A DNA stretch of 5,248 bases. Source: Acidimicrobiaceae bacterium. GTDB lineage: Bacteria > Actinomycetota > Acidimicrobiia > Acidimicrobiales > UBA8190. Shown here piece by piece: positions 4,451-5,248 of this stretch. Position 1 is the first letter of the stretch, and every line of letters starts with the position of its first letter. The position numbers and the translations under genes are program-made. The notes beneath the pieces were generated by a model, which saw nothing but the letters and a program-made list of their open reading frames with translations, was not told the origin of the DNA and did not search any database. The stretch lies in assembly GCA_003131945.1 (NCBI GenBank), contig PKWD01000009.1, positions 1 to 5,248 on the forward strand, given 5' to 3'.

Positions 4451-5248
4451 TCACACAACGGAGCTGAGGTTCCAGTGGAACGTCGTCGTGCGCCCGATCG
4501 GTCGAAATCCAACCCTCGCATAGAGGTCCTTCGGCCAGTCGTTGTCATCGGCGATGATGAACGTCAAAGGGCAGCCCGCCGACCGGGCAAGGGCCGTGGC
4601 GTGCGATACAAGCACACGGGCGTAGCCGCGGCGGCGTGCTTCAGGCACGGCATAAACATCCTCGACCCACGCGGTTGCCCTATCGACCCGCAACTTGGTG
4701 ATCGCCATGGGCGAGTTATCACCATCGACGATTCCAAGGCGCCGCTCCTTCCATAATCTCCCTTCCCGCCTGTTGTACTCCTCTACCTGGACGAAGCCAG
4801 CGGCAGAGATGTCGAGACGCTCCTCTGCTATCCAGCGCCTCATGAGTACCAGCATCTGTTCTTCGCTCAGCTCGACTACCGAACTCGTATCGACGTCCTT
4901 GTCTGGTGACTCAGCTAATGCCATGAGAACTTCGCAGTCAACAGTCCAGCCGGCGGCGCGGAAAGGACCCTCGAGCAGAGTGGCCGTAGATTCGTTCTCG
5001 ACGAGGATATGGCGGTAGGGCAGTCCCGCCAGGTGTTCATCGGCGAGGGCCAAGGCGGCAGCGAAGGTAGTTGGCTCAGTGATGCGAAGCTGGTTCAGCG
5101 ACCAGACCAAGGGCAGGGACTGGGATCGTGCGACCCAGCCCGGTCCGATGGGTTGCATCTCGTCAGTCAACGACCCCAGCGTTCGCCGAAGCTCCTCCAA
5201 CACGGTGACTCGCAGGGCCGCTTTGTCACCGGGAGACCACGCAACTCT
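4451..5248 (-). CDS. GNAT-family N-acetyltransferase (5' end probably outside window)
   Basis: The frame is open from the right edge to the TGA at 4451-4453. Counting from the GTG at 5203, residues 165-245 form a clear GNAT core. It has PMAITKLRVDRATAWVEDVY (strands), motif A VPEARRRGYARVLVSHATAL with acetyl-CoA pyrophosphate loop RRRGYA (190-195), then CPLTFIIADDNDW and motif B DLYARVGF (226-233), whose Tyr 228 is the usual general acid. Residues 1-130 (GPGWVARSQSLPLVWSLNQL, then LPYRHILVENESTATLLEGP) look like a degenerate first GNAT-like module, as in other two-module actinobacterial GNATs. Known reaction: transfer of an acetyl group from acetyl-CoA to an amine; the substrate here is unknown. 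The 15 codons before the GTG are open (VAWSPGDKAALRVT) and no Shine-Dalgarno precedes the GTG, so the true start is probably beyond the window. The gene is transcribed towards repeat copy 2. Confidence 0.88.
   Translation of the reverse strand, partial: RVAWSPGDKAALRVTVLEELRRTLGSLTDEMQPIGPGWVARSQSLPLVWSLNQLRITEPTTFAAALALADEHLAGLPYRHILVENESTATLLEGPFRAAGWTVDCEVLMALAESPDKDVDTSSVVELSEEQMLVLMRRWIAEERLDISAAGFVQVEEYNRREGRLWKERRLGIVDGDNSPMAITKLRVDRATAWVEDVYAVPEARRRGYARVLVSHATALARSAGCPLTFIIADDNDWPKDLYARVGFRPIGRTTTFHWNLSSVV

Overview
The window is high-GC, and its complete genes look actinobacterial. It holds a C-terminal Lrp/AsnC regulator of the long two-module type, an ArsR/SRPBCC/reductase-type operon, a GNAT acetyltransferase, and a fragment resembling an actinobacterial VirB4/TraC-like conjugation ATPase. 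No genus can be assigned from the sequence alone, and no RNA genes, CRISPR array or complete insertion sequence are visible.

Layout. (1) 3-617, + strand: the 3' part of an Lrp/AsnC-family regulator that starts outside the window. (2) 618-1655: a mosaic of debris. It contains small hairpins, a frameshifted 3' fragment of a VirB4/TraC-like ATPase (- strand, 744-964), the left half of a dispersed repeat (A, 989-1057), one unit of a bacterial Ig-like surface-protein repeat (+ strand, about 1058-1385), and the right half of the same dispersed repeat (B, 1386-1537). (3) 1656-3290, - strand: a compact operon transcribed right to left. It runs from a promoter with palindromic operator-like sites, through an ArsR-type repressor, an overlapping (ATGA) SRPBCC/AHSA1 protein, to a RibD_C/DHFR-like reductase. 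(4) 3291-4116: no intact gene. There is a cluster of inverted repeats and a short two-helix membrane-protein ORF that appears broken by a one-base deletion (- strand). (5) 4117-4337: a second, uninterrupted A+B copy of the dispersed repeat, in the same orientation. (6) 4451-5248, - strand: a GNAT acetyltransferase open at the right edge.

Functional reading. The ArsR protein lacks the classical metal-binding cysteine motif and probably represses its own operon through the palindromes over the promoter. The two following genes would be co-expressed: a START-like ligand-binding protein and a nicotinamide-dependent reductase of unknown substrate. The operon and the flanking non-coding DNA lie between two directly repeated elements. 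Recombination between them could in principle remove a segment of about 2.8-3.1 kb.

The most unusual structure is the repeat pair. In copy 2 halves A and B are contiguous. In copy 1 they are separated by about 328 bp equal in length and phase to one period of an Ig-like tandem repeat. I found no clear evidence of a complete new defence or mobile system. The signal is a split repeat, chimeric gene fragments and a self-regulated operon.
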